Positions 1 to 11,202 of a stretch of 64,000 nucleotides of DNA are shown piece by piece. The stretch is from Taxillus chinensis (lineage: Eukaryota > Streptophyta > Magnoliopsida > Santalales > Loranthaceae). Position 1 is the first letter of the stretch; the number at the start of each line of letters is the position of its first letter. The stretch is taken from the NCBI GenBank assembly GCA_023512835.1, contig CM042087.1, positions 15,222,853-15,286,852 on the forward strand, given 5' to 3'. The translations under genes and the position numbers were made by a program. The notes under the pieces are model-generated. The model saw nothing but the letters and a program-made list of their open reading frames with translations, searched no databases and was not told the DNA's origin.

Positions 1-2050
1 CATCATATCAAACCGAAACCCATTGCAGGTACTCCACCCACCGTCTCGCCTAAGGTTCAAGTCTCGCCGAGAGAAGATATATCGCAAGCTCTTGTGGTCC
101 GTATACACCACAAATTTCTCCCCCAAGGAGATAATGCTGCCAGCTCTTTAAAGCAAAGATCACCGCAGCCAACTCCAAATCATGCGTGGGATAGTTCTGC
201 TCATGTGGTCTCAACCGCCTAGATCCATAAGCAATCACCGCCGAGTCCGCATCAACACACAACCAAGTCCCACCCTGGAAGCATCACAATACACCTCAAA
301 AGGCACACCCTCCTGTGGGAGAATCAAGATAGGTGCTGAGGTCAATCGTGCCTTCGGCTCCATGAAAGCACTCTCACACGCATCGGACCAAATGAAAGGA
401 ACTCCCTTCCTAGTCAAGTGTGTCATAGGAGCTGCCAACCTGGGAAAAATCCTCCACGAACCTCCGATAATAGCCTGCCAAACCAAGGAAGCTACGAATC
501 TCAAACACATTTGTGGGCCTCTTCCACGACATGACCGCCTCAATCTTCTCAGGGTCCACCGTGATACCCTCTCGAAGACACCACATGCCCCAAGAAGTGC
601 ACCTGTTGCACCCAGAAGTCACATTTCGTGAACTTCGCGTACAACCGATGCTCTCGCAAGGTCCGCAACACAACCTGCAAATGCTCCTCATGCTCCCTCA
701 TGGTCGCCGAATAGACCAAGATATCGTCGATGAACACGACAACGAACATATCTAAATATGGAGCGAACACCTGGTTCATCAATCCCATAAACACCGCTGG
801 AGCATTCATGAGCCCAAACGGCATCACAAGCCACTCATAATGCCCATAGCGACAACTGAATGCGGTCTTTGGGATATCTGCCTCCCTAACCCTCAACTGA
901 TGGTATCCAGATCTTAAGTCTATCTTCGAAAACCATCTCGCACCTCAAAACTGATCGAATAGGTCATCAATCCTCGGCAATGGATACCTGTTCTTCACAG
1001 TCACCTGGTTCAGCTTCCGATAGTCTATACACAGCCGAAGTGAACCATCCGCCTTCTTGGCGAACAACACTGGAGCGCCCCACGGTGAGCTACTCCGCCT
1101 GATAAAGCCTCGTGCCAATAGATCATCTATCTGTCTCTTGAGCTCTCTAAGCTCTGTCGGTGCCATCCTGTAGGCCGCTAACCTGATCGGTGTTGTCCCT
1201 GGCAACAACTCGATTGAAAACTCCACCTCCCTCACGGGTGGCAAGCTGACCAAGTCCTCGGGAAACACATTCGGGAACTGATCTACAATGGGTGGCAAAA
1301 CAGCCTTCCCCTCTCTCCTCCTGTCAACCAACGTCAAGCTGGCTAACTGGTGGGTCACATCACCCCACCCATGCCTCAAAGGTCCCAACCTGCATGCCTC
1401 CTCGGTCCACTCACCCACAAAGACACCCCACGTGCCCTCTGGTGTGAGGAACGTCACACGCCGTCGAAAACAATCAATCTTGGCCTCCACGGAGACCAAC
1501 CAATCCATACCCAGGATAACATCAAAATCATCTAACTCCATGATATACAAATCACACAACAGGTTAACACCCCCAAGTGTTACCTGACAAGCACGACAGA
1601 TACTCTCAAGTATCACAATTCCACCCAAAGGTGAAGTAACCATCAAAGACTGACTCACTGTCTCCTGGTCTAACTCCAAGCCAACCACCGTAGCATACGA
1701 AATAAAAGAATGGGTAGCACCAGTATCAATCAAAACTGAACAGATAGTATGAGAAATGATAATGGTACCTCTCACCACTGAAGGTCCTGCTCCTACCTCG
1801 TCCACTGGTGGAACCTCTGCCTCTCTACTGGTAAGGGCAAAAGTCCTCCCTCGTGGTCCACTGCCACTAGTCTGGCCCAATGGGGCCTTGCCCCACTGAT
1901 CAACATGACCCTGTGCCTCCCGCCAGAGGCCGCCGTCCCACCGGTCGGTCTGCGTGCTCGTGCCGGCAGCACCGACCTCCGAGACGGAGCCCCACTCCTC
2001 TCGTCCGTGATCTCTCGGACGAGGGCCTACACCGCTGGTTGAGCTAAGGG
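1..2050 (-). pseudogene. pol: pol of element A: protease, reverse transcriptase, partial RNase H
   Basis: The aspartic protease shows [12 protein letters not shown] near 1700-1745 with its active-site DTG intact. Reverse transcriptase runs from about 1250 to 550. It contains [32 protein letters not shown] and the catalytic box FIDDILVYS. RNase H begins with [12 protein letters not shown] and continues to the window edge in another frame ([18 protein letters not shown]). Breaks are a TGA at 945-947, where E keeps CGA at 20402-20404, a frameshift near 550, and a one-base loss near 235-262. Protease and reverse transcriptase are in one frame with gag's knuckles, as usual for gag-pol fusions in this lineage. 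Integrase is off-window. Confidence 0.9.
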
Positions 2051-2053
2051 TAA

Positions 2054-3146
2054 CACATTCCCTAGCTCCATGCCCTACTTTCCCGCATCGGAAACAGGTC
2101 ATCTTTTTCCTTGGGCGATCTCTCGAGACATGCCCGGTCAAACCACAACTCCAACAGGTCCCTGGCCTCCTGCTGGCTGAACTCTCCCGGGGGCCCACCG
2201 CCTGGCTGGAAACCCTCTGCACCTGCCTCCTCTCAGGCTGAGGAGCACCGCTCTCCCCACTCTGTCTCTTCTTACTCGAACCTACCGAACCGCCCGGCCT
2301 CGGGCTCTCGCCGATCCCGACCTCGCTCAATAATGAGCGCCTTGTCGATCGCCTCCCGTAGCTGGTCAATCGCATCGGTTCCAACTGTCTTTTCAAAGAT
2401 GGCCTCCAGCCCTGAATGAAGTCCTGCGTCTTCCGGCCTTCCTTTTCCGAAGACTCCAGAGCAAACCGCCCCAAATCCGTGAAGGCTCGCACATACTCCC
2501 CCCACACTCATGCTACCCCGCACAAGCTCATAATACTCTCTACGTCGAGCATACCGCAACGAGCTGGGAAAATACTCCCCAAAGAAGCGCTCAACAAACT
2601 CTCTCCGGCTCATCGATCGCCATGGACAGCTCTAGTGGATTCCCACCACCTGCGTGGGATACCCAACAAATAGTGCGTCGCCACGCGCACCCGCTCCTCA
2701 TCCGGCACCCCAATCATCTCAAAGATGTCCTCTGTCCATCTAATCCAGGTCCTCGGCTACCTCCGGCCGCGAACCATCCTCAAAAGTCCTGGGTGCGTGT
2801 TTCAAAAACGCGCAGCCCAGTCCACTCCTCGTCGTCGTCCGGCTCTACCACGACCTCCTGGCCGGTGCACATCCCGCACCACCCTCGCCTCGCTGCGCCG
2901 AGGCCGTGGTGGCCGCCGAGGCCGCTGTTGCCTCTTCAGCTCATCCACCTCTCTAGCCATATCCCTCATCGAGCCCCCGCATACCCCGCATGGCCTCCCG
3001 CAATCGAATCAACACTGCGTCAAATCAGGTCCCACAATGGGAGCCGATGACTTCGCCGCGGCCTCTGCTGCCCCTGGTGCCCCGACTCTATCGTGGGTTC
3101 CTCTGCCAGGACCCTGGCCTCGGACAACCCTCCTCGGTGGTGCCAT
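2054..3146 (-). pseudogene. gag: gag of element A, frameshifted
   Basis: Gag forms the virus-like particle and binds element RNA. The start at 3146 (MAPPRR) matches E's gag start. The retrotransposon gag domain is seen through FVERFFGEYFPSS and KTQDFIQG, split over two frames, so at least two indels are present; one is a single-base loss near codon 50 relative to E. Two CCHC knuckles lie near 2054-2161. The first has lost its last cysteine (GHVSRDR where E has GHVSRDC), while the second ([14 protein letters not shown]) is intact. A is CpG-richer than E here: many CGG codons in A are CAG in E. Confidence 0.85.
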
Positions 3147-3572
3147 CACACCTGGCTACAACAACAAACAACAAACAATCAATACTAGCACTTGCTACAA
3201 CAAATGACCATCAAAAGGCACAACCGACTTGTAGGTTCTCACCACACGACCCGTAGGTCCACACCATGCATATAGCGTCGTGTCACCCCTCAGGGTACAC
3301 CACAATCAAGTCCTGGCTCTCACGGACACATGCCATCCCGGCACCACATACAGGCACATCACACACAAAGACAAGCTAGTGCCCTATATGCACACAATCA
3401 TACCACTAGCAATGCACCCCATCCCCATGTATGCTCCTAGGATGATCTAACCGACACTAAAATAACCTAGAATACATGTAAGGACTGCGTTGATCAGGCG
3501 CCCTCCCTACAATTTTCCAAGTCACATGGAATCAATTAACCACCCCTCACTAACCTAGGTCCACTAGACCAT
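3147..3572 (-). other. Untranslated leader of element A
   Basis: This stretch lies between the primer site and the gag start. It matches the leader of E (17724-18204), including a repeated phrase about a T-G rich 'GTGGTGTACC...GGGTGACAC' unit. I see no ORF or structured gene in it. Confidence 0.7.
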
Positions 3573-3583
3573 GCTCGATACCA
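3573..3583 (-). other. Primer binding site of A (tRNA-iMet type, one base short)
   Basis: Just inside the LTR end the minus strand reads TGGTATCGAGC. The canonical plant initiator-Met primer site is TGGTATCAGAGC, so one base is missing. Position and sequence fit reverse-transcription priming. Confidence 0.8.
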
Positions 3584-3586
3584 ACT

Positions 3587-5490
3587 TGTCACGCCCCCGA
3601 ATTCCAGGTGAACCCGGAACCGGGTACATGACTTCCCCTTGCCCGCACCCGAAAGGTCAAGGGGTTGGTGACTAGCACCAATAGAGACTACACCGTGGGT
3701 CTTGTCTCAAATATGCAACCCTGTACGATCATACATCAAGGGTAATCCTGTACTTTCCCATATATCATCATGCATACAAAGAGTCAAACAGTCATACAGA
3801 CATCACATCATACGGTATGCAAATACAACCGTCCACGGACCCATGTCCGGGATATCACATAAAACAATACAGAATATAATCGTATCATACATCGAGTAGT
3901 GGGCGTCCTCCTGGAAGAAAGTCCTCCACTAGTCTCGGGTCACACCTGAAAAGGGTAAATAACAAGTAGGGGTGAGCGACAAGCTCGGTAGGTGACCCTA
4001 ACACTCCACATCATGCAACACATATAAGTCTATACTATATGCTCGGTGTACTCGTGCACCGTGTAGTGCGCACAATCATTAGGACTCGACTGCAACAAAC
4101 ATCAGGACAACTTGTCCACGATCCTCCATGGGATCCCAGCTCGGGCGCTCGGCCCTAGCTCCACGAGCTCAACGGCTCAACTCGGGTCTTAGCCTGTCCA
4201 CGGCGCAATATGCCCGGCCACGGTCGCCACACAGGCCTGCCATCGGTGCATATGCTTGCCACGTCAACCACATAGCACCATCGGTGCATCACGGTGAGAA
4301 CCCAAACAAGTCACGGAGTCCATGCCCCAATACCTCACATCAACATACTAACATTAGTATGGCATGTCATTCTCAACATTTCCTTTAGAATTGTAGCCGG
4401 TCTTCACAAGTAAATCCTCAACCCTTGATTTATGAAGGAAGTACTTATAACAACTATTTTCTTGAAATTAAAAGTCCCGGCATTGGGTTCCCATAGCATA
4501 AATAAGATAATCTGATTTTTGGGGATTTTTCCGAGATGTCTAACCCCACTTTCCAAAAATTCACCACTATGAACTTTTGGGTTTTTCCGAGATTTTACAC
4601 TAAATCCCAATTTTCACATTTTGAAATAGTGGGAATTAATTTTTCTAGTATTTTTCTTTGAATCCAAATGGGGGGTATTTCGTTATTTACATTGTAACTT
4701 AAGTATAATACTTGAGGCAGAATGGTTTACAATGTAAATGTCCAGTGCAGTGCAGTTGCACTGCTGCGGAACACTTGTTTCACTCCTACGGATTTGATGC
4801 TCCGGACTGATGCTACGGATCAACTGTTTCACTCCTACGGATTTGATGCTCCGGATCGATGCTACGGATCACTGTTTCACGCTACGGACTTGATGCTCCG
4901 GACTCCGATCCGGACTAACTACTCCTGGACTAACTCCTCCAGGACTAACTACTCCGGACTACTGATCCGGACTAACTCCTCCGGACTACTGATCCGGACT
5001 AACTCCTCCGGACTACTGATCCGGACTAACTCCTCCGGACTACTAAGTTGTTGACTCCATAGCTGCTGACTACGAAGCTGCTGACTCCATAGCTGCTGAC
5101 TGGTCCGTCGACTCTAAAACTCGCCCAGGGTACTGTTCATCATCGTTTTTGGCCTGTTCTTCGTCTGGAAGCAACCCAGTGACCCCCAGACACTCATAAA
5201 CACATGTTTTACGCAATAAACTGCGATATTTACCTCAAAACGCGTCCTAAACGCCTCTAATTCGCACAATAACAGCAGAAATACACACAAATCATATATT
5301 CATCTAGATCTAAATCTAGACTTCCATGGTTGACTTCGCAACCCTCATAAAATACACACTCATACATCCACAGATCACATATTCAGAGATAGGATCGAAA
5401 TAAGACAGTTAAGGACACCTACCTGGAAGATTATTTGCAATCCACGAGCTCCAATCGCCCCAAAATCGCCAAGAAAGCTCTACGCTCTTC

Positions 5491-5525
<35 letters not shown>

Positions 5526-5926
5526 CTCAAACATGCACGTACCAATAATTGGCAATTAAAGATATAAGGCAGTTCTTAATTATATATATACCGTTGCCAA
5601 TAATTGGCCTCCCAAAGAATAATTGACCCGAACGCAATAATTGACCTCCCGAGGTCACGAACTCCAAATTGAGTCAAATTACTGTCAAAACGCTCGAAAT
5701 AACGAGCACAACACTGTTCAGATATTATCACACTCAAATGACTGCTCAAACGCAAAGTCAACCAATAAACCCCAAAAAGTCAACAATCGGGTCAAACAGG
5801 GCCCTGACTCGAAATCGGGCCCAAGTACAGTCAAAATGCTCACATCAACGGCTACACTACCGCCCAGATAGTTACATTCCCATAGAATGACTATCTCTCA
5901 AAACTACCCAAATACGAGTCCTTACA
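3587..5926 (-). repeat. 5' LTR of element A (Tekay type)
   Basis: On the minus strand it begins TGTAAGGACTCGTATTTGGG at 5926 and ends GGGGGCGTGACA at 3587, giving TG...CA ends and about 2340 bp. It matches the LTRs of element E along most of its length. Inside are a TC microsatellite (about 5495-5522), a TA-rich TATA-like stretch (about 5580-5590), a block of short GTCCGGA-type repeats (about 4780-5100), and a 13-bp inverted repeat (4685-4697 with 4727-4739). A unit of about 66 bp that is duplicated in both E LTRs is single here (about 4200-4270). Confidence 0.92.
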
Positions 5927-6990
5927 GGGGCAGTGGCTGATGAGTCATCTGCCCATGAGGGTCTGGGTGCGGGGCAGCCCACTGGAGGACATGCGCTGTT
6001 ATGGGCACAGCTGCTAGAGGGTATCCGACTAGAAGTCCGAGAGCTGAGGGAGGGTATCCGGCAAGAGGTTCGGGAGGAGGTACGCCGTGAGATGGCAGCA
6101 TAGCAGGTGGTGCCACCACCACCACCACCAGTGGGGGAGTTACCTTATGAGCATGAAAGTTCGCATGGTGGCGTACCGATTCGTGTAGAGGAAGATGCGG
6201 TGACGAGGTTCCGAAAGGAACAACCTCCAAGGTTCAAGGGAGAAGTGGACCCCGTGGTGGTTGAGCATTGGTTAAGGCAGATTGAGCATGTGCTTTCCTT
6301 TCTCCTACCCCGGGAGGAGTATAAGGTGAGACTGGCCATTCGGCACCTGGAGGGGAATGCCTTGGAGTGGTGGCAGAGTGTCGCGGGAAGCCGTGAAGTG
6401 CAGTTCATGTTGTGGGACAAGTTTTTGCAACTCTTCCATGATGAGTTCTTCCCCGAGTCATTGAGGTGGCAAAAGAGGCAGGAATTCAGCAGCCTGAGGC
6501 AGGGGTCGAAGAAAGTGCCCGAGTACGAGCGGGAGTTCTGGAGCCTGAGTAGGTTTGCTCCCGAGACCGTGGCTAAGGAAGACCTGAAGGCCCACAAGTT
6601 CACTTTGGGCCTTAGGCCTGCCCTTAGGCAGAGGGTGGCGATCTTGCGTTTGAGGACCTATACTGAGGTTGTTGAGACAGCTCGTATAGCTGAGAGGGAG
6701 CTGGATGATGGGAGGTAGGCCCATCAGGGTCGCTAGTTACAGGGTGGGTCTGATCGAGATTCCGGGTCCAAGAGGCCCAAGACTGAGGAGAGGGATAGTA
6801 GTTCCTTCTGCAGCCGGGGTCAACTATTTGTGAACCCAGGGAGGTTCAGCAGGAGGTCTCCCCAACGATTGTCATTGCTCTGGGGAGCAAGGCCACTTCA
6901 AGTGGGATTGTCCTAAGAAGGACTGGCGATGCAACAGTTGTGGACAAGAGGGCCATTTGAGCCGGGTTTGCAGGAGTGGCAACAGGGGAG
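5927..6990 (+). pseudogene. gag: gag of element B, 5' truncated, several stops
   Basis: The reading frame is open from the junction with a charged, probably coiled segment (REL, REGIRQEVREEVRRE) and meets an in-frame TAG at about 6101. The gag domain follows at 6107-6718 (PPRFKGEVDPVVVEHWLRQI, LEWWQSV, FHDEFFPESLR, YEREFWSLSRF). TAG codons at about 6716 and 6734 sit where glutamine is likely. After a frameshift, zinc knuckles lie at about 6870-6965. The second (CNSCGQEGHLSRVC) is canonical CX2CX4HX4C. The first has irregular C-x-C spacing. The true start codon was separated by the insertion of A. Confidence 0.85.
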
Positions 6991-9589
6991 CAGGAGGCTT
7001 GACACCCAACACGAGGAGTGATGCCAGTTTTCGTGCACCAGCAGAGAGACCAGCTCATCAGTGGCAGGTTAGTCAGGCAGGATCGAACAAGACCCGACCT
7101 CAGGGGAGGCCGGAGCGGCAGCAGACTGAAGCTGGAGGCAGCCATGGCGGGAAGCATCCAGTGAGTGAGCCGACTAGTGGCACGGACCAAAGGAGGGTGT
7201 TTGTGCTGGATGCGACATACCAGGAGGAGGCTGAGTTACCACCTCCACCGGCGGAGGGCGGAGCAGGACCTTCAGTGGTTAAAGGTACCCTTTTCATCTC
7301 TCGTACGCTTGTTTCTGCTCTTTTTGATATGGGTGCATCCTGTTTGTTTGTTGCTGAACTTCTTGTTGATGGACTGGGATTAGTATGTGTTGAGGCAGTG
7401 AGACCCCTAGTTGTTGAGTCTCCGGTGGAAGGTATGATTGAGGTGCGACGTGTTTGTCGTGACTACGTGTTAACCGTAGGAGATGTGGAGCTTAGTTTTA
7501 ATTTGTATGTGATGCCATTGAGGACATTTGATCTAATCTTGGGTATGGATTGTCTTATGGCTTTCCAGGCCAAGATAGATTGTTATCGGCATCGGGTAAC
7601 ATTCGTGTCACCTGCGGGGTTTCTTGCACCCTACAGGGGGAGTGGGATCGTGAGGCGAGTCGGACTGGATCGGTGTTGGACTAGTGGGGTGCCATTACCC
7701 ACAGGTTGGCAGCCCTAACCTTTGCTGAGGAAGGCAAAGTGGGAAAGAGGGTGTGGCTAGCAGTTGTTGACCAATTTCAGGATGTCTTTCCTCAGGAGTT
7801 AGGAGTCTACCACCTAAAAGGAGTGTGGAGTTCACCATTGAGTTAGTACCAGGGGCTGGTCCGATTTCCCAAGTGGCTTATCATATGGGACCAGCTGAGT
7901 TGAGGGAGCTCCAGAAGCAGATAAAGGAGTTGGCGGGCCAGGGGTATATCAGGCCGAGTACCTCACCTTGGGGTGCTCCAGTGCTCTTTGCAAAGAAGGT
8001 GGATGGTATGCTTCGTCTTTGCATTAACTATAGGAAGCTTAATTTGGTGACTGTGAAGGACAAGTATCTGTTGCCTCGGATAGATGACCTGTTTGACCAG
8101 TTGAGTGGGGCCCAATGGTTTTCCAAGATAGATCTGTGATCGGGGTATCACCAGTTAAGGGTTAGAGAGGAGGACATCCCTAAGACTACTTTTCGGTGTA
8201 GGTATGGGCACTATGAGTGGGTAGTGATGCCTTTTGGGCTCATTAATGCACCAGCGGTGTTCATGCACTTGACGAACCAGGTCTTTGCTCCATACTTGGA
8301 TTCTTTTGTTGTGGTGTTTATAGATGATATCTTGGTGTATTTCAAGACTGAGAAGGAACATGTGGAACATTTGGCAACAGTGTTGCAAACTTTGAGGGAC
8401 CAGCGGTTATTTGCTAAGTTTAGCAAATGTGAGTTTTGGATCCAGGAGGTTTGTTTTCTTGGCCATGTGGTGTCAACTGATGGTGTGAGGGTGGACCCAG
8501 CCAAGATTGAGGCTGTGTCATCATGGGAGAGGCCAACCAATGTCTTCGAGATTCATAGTTTCCTTGGCTTGGCGAGGTACTACCGTCGTTTTGTGGAGGG
8601 ATTCTCCCGTTTGGCAGCTCCTATGATGGCATTGACCCAGAAGGGAGTGAAGTTTGAGTGGATTGACACGTGTCAGCAGGCGCTTGAGGCTCTCAAAACT
8701 CGTTTGACCACTGCACCGGTGTTAAGGTTACCTAGGGAAGATGTCCCATATGAGGTATATTGTGATACGTCCAGGGTTGGTTTGGGGTGTGTGCTTATGC
8801 AGGAGCACAGTGTTGTAGCTTATGAGTCGAGGCAATTGAAACCTCATGAGCAGAATTACCCGACCCATGATCTTGAGTTGGCGGCTGTCATCTTTGCTTT
8901 GAAGAGTTGGCAGCATTATCTCTTGGGGGAAAAGTTTGTGGTGTTCTCAGATCACAAGAGCCTTCAGTATATTTTTACTCAGAAGGACTTGAATCTCAAA
9001 CAGAGAAGATGGGTGGAGTATTTGCAGACCTTTGACTTTACTCTTGCCTATTCCCCGGGCAAGGGCAATGTCGTGGCTGATGCTTTGAGCAGAAAAGGGA
9101 AGGCTGAGGTGGCTGTGAGAGAGTGGAAGCTGATGGAGCAGTTGGCAATGTTGTAGCTGTAGCCTATTATTCGTGATGGGAGGACAGTGCTGAGTCCTAT
9201 TGTTGTTGTGCCTAAGTTGTACCAGCGAGTCCGGGAGGGACAGTTGGGCGATATTGAGTGTGAGGTTCTCTATGCCCGTATTGAGGCTAGTGAGCTATCT
9301 GAGGATTGGATGGAGGGTCCTGAGCATGAGTTGTCTTTTTAGAGGCAGCTAGTAGTGGCTTCTTCTCTCAGAGATGAGTAAATGAGGGAGTTTCATCAGT
9401 CTAGAGTTGTTGTGCATCCTGGGGGTACGAAGATGTACCATGCACTTCGGGGGCATTTTTGGTGGCCTGGGATGAAGCGTGATGTGGCAAGGTGCCTTAC
9501 TTGTCAACAAGTGAAAGCGGAGCATTAGCGACCAGTAGGTATGTTACAACCGTTGCCAATAGCCGAGTGGAAGTGGAACCACATAGTAT
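6991..9589 (+). pseudogene. pol: pol of element B: protease, RT, RNase H, partial integrase
   Basis: Protease lies near 7300-7620. Its active site reads FDMGAS, so the usual DTG is DMG, an ACG-to-ATG change that should abolish activity. Reverse transcriptase (about 7825-8560) has [34 protein letters not shown] and [12 protein letters not shown] at 8137-8139 follows FSKIDL, where relatives have arginine. RNase H (about 8740-9110) has [10 protein letters not shown] and [15 protein letters not shown]. Integrase starts near 9160. The zinc-binding HHCC is partly visible (FHQSRVVVHPG, RCLTCQQVK), with stops at about 9154, 9340, 9379 and 9526. The sequence ends at WKWNHI, just before the first catalytic aspartate. 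Confidence 0.88.
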
Positions 9590-9776
9590 GATCCTCTGCC
9601 ATTATGATACTCTAACAAAGGTCTTCTAATTCGTTGAGAGCTTCTTCAGCTTCGTGTAAAGTGAAAAGGGATTGTTCTGCCTTTTCCTTGTCTTTGTTTG
9701 CTGTCCGCTTCTCAAGCAAGGTTCTTTCTATCTTTGGATCAAATGGAGCCAACTACTTACCAGATGATCGTGGCAT
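9590..9776 (-). pseudogene. gag: Athila-type gag N-terminus, truncated
   Basis: Read on the minus strand from an ATG at 9776, it gives MPRSSGK, an in-frame TAG, then LAPFDPKIERTLLEKR and a glutamate-rich, probably coiled segment ending EALNELEDLC. This matches the start of F's gag (REPERLFRARRR...EAEEALQGLEQ). It lies downstream of an LTR plus primer site, the normal gag position. It is cut off at about 9590 by the junction with element B. About 225 bp of leader (9777-10001) separate it from the primer site, and nothing is recognisable there. Confidence 0.75.
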
Positions 9777-10001
9777 AAACAACACAATTCAGTAATAACT
9801 TCACCAGTCCCTCAGATATTCCTCCAAATACTCAAACAACAAAAAATACCCGATAACTCTGCACAACCAAGTTTTCAGAATAGAATAAACAAAAACAACT
9901 TAAAATACTCACAATAACAACTAATAAATAAAGTCCAGGTCACAACCTTTCCTCTTGAACTCAATGTTATCTAATAATTTTTAACACCGTTAACAAACAA
10001 T

Positions 10002-10019
10002 TCCCCGGCAACGGCGCCA
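10002..10019 (-). other. Primer binding site of D (tRNA-Asp type)
   Basis: The minus strand reads TGGCGCCGTTGCCGGGGA three bases inside the LTR end. It is identical to the site of F and typical of Athila elements. Confidence 0.92.
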
Positions 10020-10022
10020 ATT

Positions 10023-11187
10023 TGATGTCTATTATTTTCTTGACTATTTAATCTCATAGAATAATGGAGTAATTGAGACTTTGGTGTGTCGAACCTCAGG
10101 GAATTTATGTAAATCGGTGTCAAATAGATAAGAACCAAGCAGGCAAGTGCTAGTTATGCCTAGAAAAATAATTTAAGTCTGGTAACTCTCAAACAATTAT
10201 AACTAATTTGTTTTGTATTTTATGTTTTTCAATTTTAAATCAAAACTAGTAAGAAAATTCAATAATGGAGGTTCCTAGGGTAGCAATTTCACCTCCCATG
10301 CATTGCACTCTGACTTTGACAAATGGTTTTCACATTCTATCTCCTGATTCTTAATAATGTTGATTAACACCCATTTCCTTACATTTGGTCCATGCTAAGA
10401 AAATTAAAGTTACCCTAAACCACTTGGTCCATGAGAATTGGTATAATCAAAGGTATCAATCCTTCAATTGCCTAAACACTTGGTCCGTATTTTAGCCAAT
10501 TGAATCAAATCATTTCATCTTCCACTCCAGACTAGGGCTAAGGTAATCTGATTATGCATGAATCAAATTGCATTGCATTCTGGAATTAATTTAAACATCA
10601 AAGAATTGTTCCATCACATAACCATGTCAAAATCATCATACAACACAATGGGGGCTACATTGCTCCCCTAAGAAAAGGGATTACCCCAGAATCATGTTCA
10701 AAACAATCAATTCAGAATGTAAAACAACCTTGAAGACATTACAGAATAGAGGAAGAGAAATCTTCAAAGGTGCTCCTAGAATTAGCCTCCAACAATCTCT
10801 AGCCTCTGCTGTGTTTCATTCCTCTGGATCCTCCCTTCTTCAGCCGTCGTCCCCCTGGCAGAAAACCCTACTTGCCCTTTTTGTTTTTCCCCTCCAAATG
10901 ACAAAGCTGCCCTTCTGGAATTACTAACTTACTCTCTTGGCCCAGTTCCACACAACCCTTTAAGAAAGCCCAAGGTGAGTAGTCTAGCTTCCCTCTTCTC
11001 AATGGCCCAGCTAAACAAAGCCTGAAATAAAAATTAAGAAAAACAAAAACAAAAACAAACTCTGCCAAAAATAAAATAAAATACCTAAGTAGATAAATAC
11101 ACTCAACAAGAGTCAGAAAAAGATATAAAATATGTCTAAAATAGAGGAAAAATATACCATAAATGTCTATATAAAATTCACTCATCA
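10023..11187 (-). repeat. LTR of element D (Athila-like)
   Basis: On the minus strand it starts TGATGAGTG at 11187 and ends GACATCA at 10023, about 1165 bp with TG...CA ends. It is preceded by a G-rich polypurine tract and followed by the primer site, which together fix both ends. It contains phrases also present in F's LTR (a 'tggaccaagtg'/'gggagcaatgtagcccc' type block). It therefore functions as a 3' LTR for the third ORF above it and as a 5' LTR for the truncated gag below it. Confidence 0.85.
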
Positions 11188-11202
11188 AATTCCCCCACAC
11201 TA
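11188..11202 (-). other. Polypurine tract of D
   Basis: On the minus strand AGTGTGGGGGAATT directly precedes the LTR start TGATGAG. It is the plus-strand primer position in LTR elements. The flanking GGGCGAGCAACATTC phrase matches the GAGGACAAGCAATGGTTC phrase before F's 3' LTR. Confidence 0.8.

Larger units (their letters stand above)
1..5926 (-). mobile_element. Element A: Tekay/Del-type Ty3/gypsy retrotransposon, 5' part
   Basis: Read on the minus strand, the order is LTR (5926 down to 3587), tRNA-Met type primer site, leader, gag with zinc knuckles, protease, reverse transcriptase and the start of RNase H, which runs off the left edge. Integrase and the 3' LTR are outside the window. The closest relative here is element E, and the two align over LTR, gag and pol. 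A's LTR start abuts the interior of gag of element B at 5926/5927, so A inserted into B; the B-side target duplication would be GGGGC at 5927-5931, with its partner off-window. Coding is broken by frameshifts in gag and RNase H and a stop in reverse transcriptase. Confidence 0.9.
5927..9589 (+). mobile_element. Element B: older Tekay-like gag-pol fragment
   Basis: The order is gag, protease, reverse transcriptase, RNase H and the N-terminal part of integrase, with no LTR. The left end is cut by the LTR of A at 5926/5927. On the right, integrase stops just before its catalytic core, around 9588, where minus-strand Athila sequence starts. B resembles A and E in domain order and motifs, but at the protein level it is clearly a different subfamily. 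It is probably the oldest layer at the left of the window. The rest of integrase and the 3' LTR are not seen. Confidence 0.88.

Noticed and set aside
4722..5054. 110-aa ORF with RTNSSGLLI repeats
   Set aside because: It runs through the GTCCGGA direct repeats of a Tekay LTR, antisense to the element. The protein repeats simply mirror the DNA repeats.
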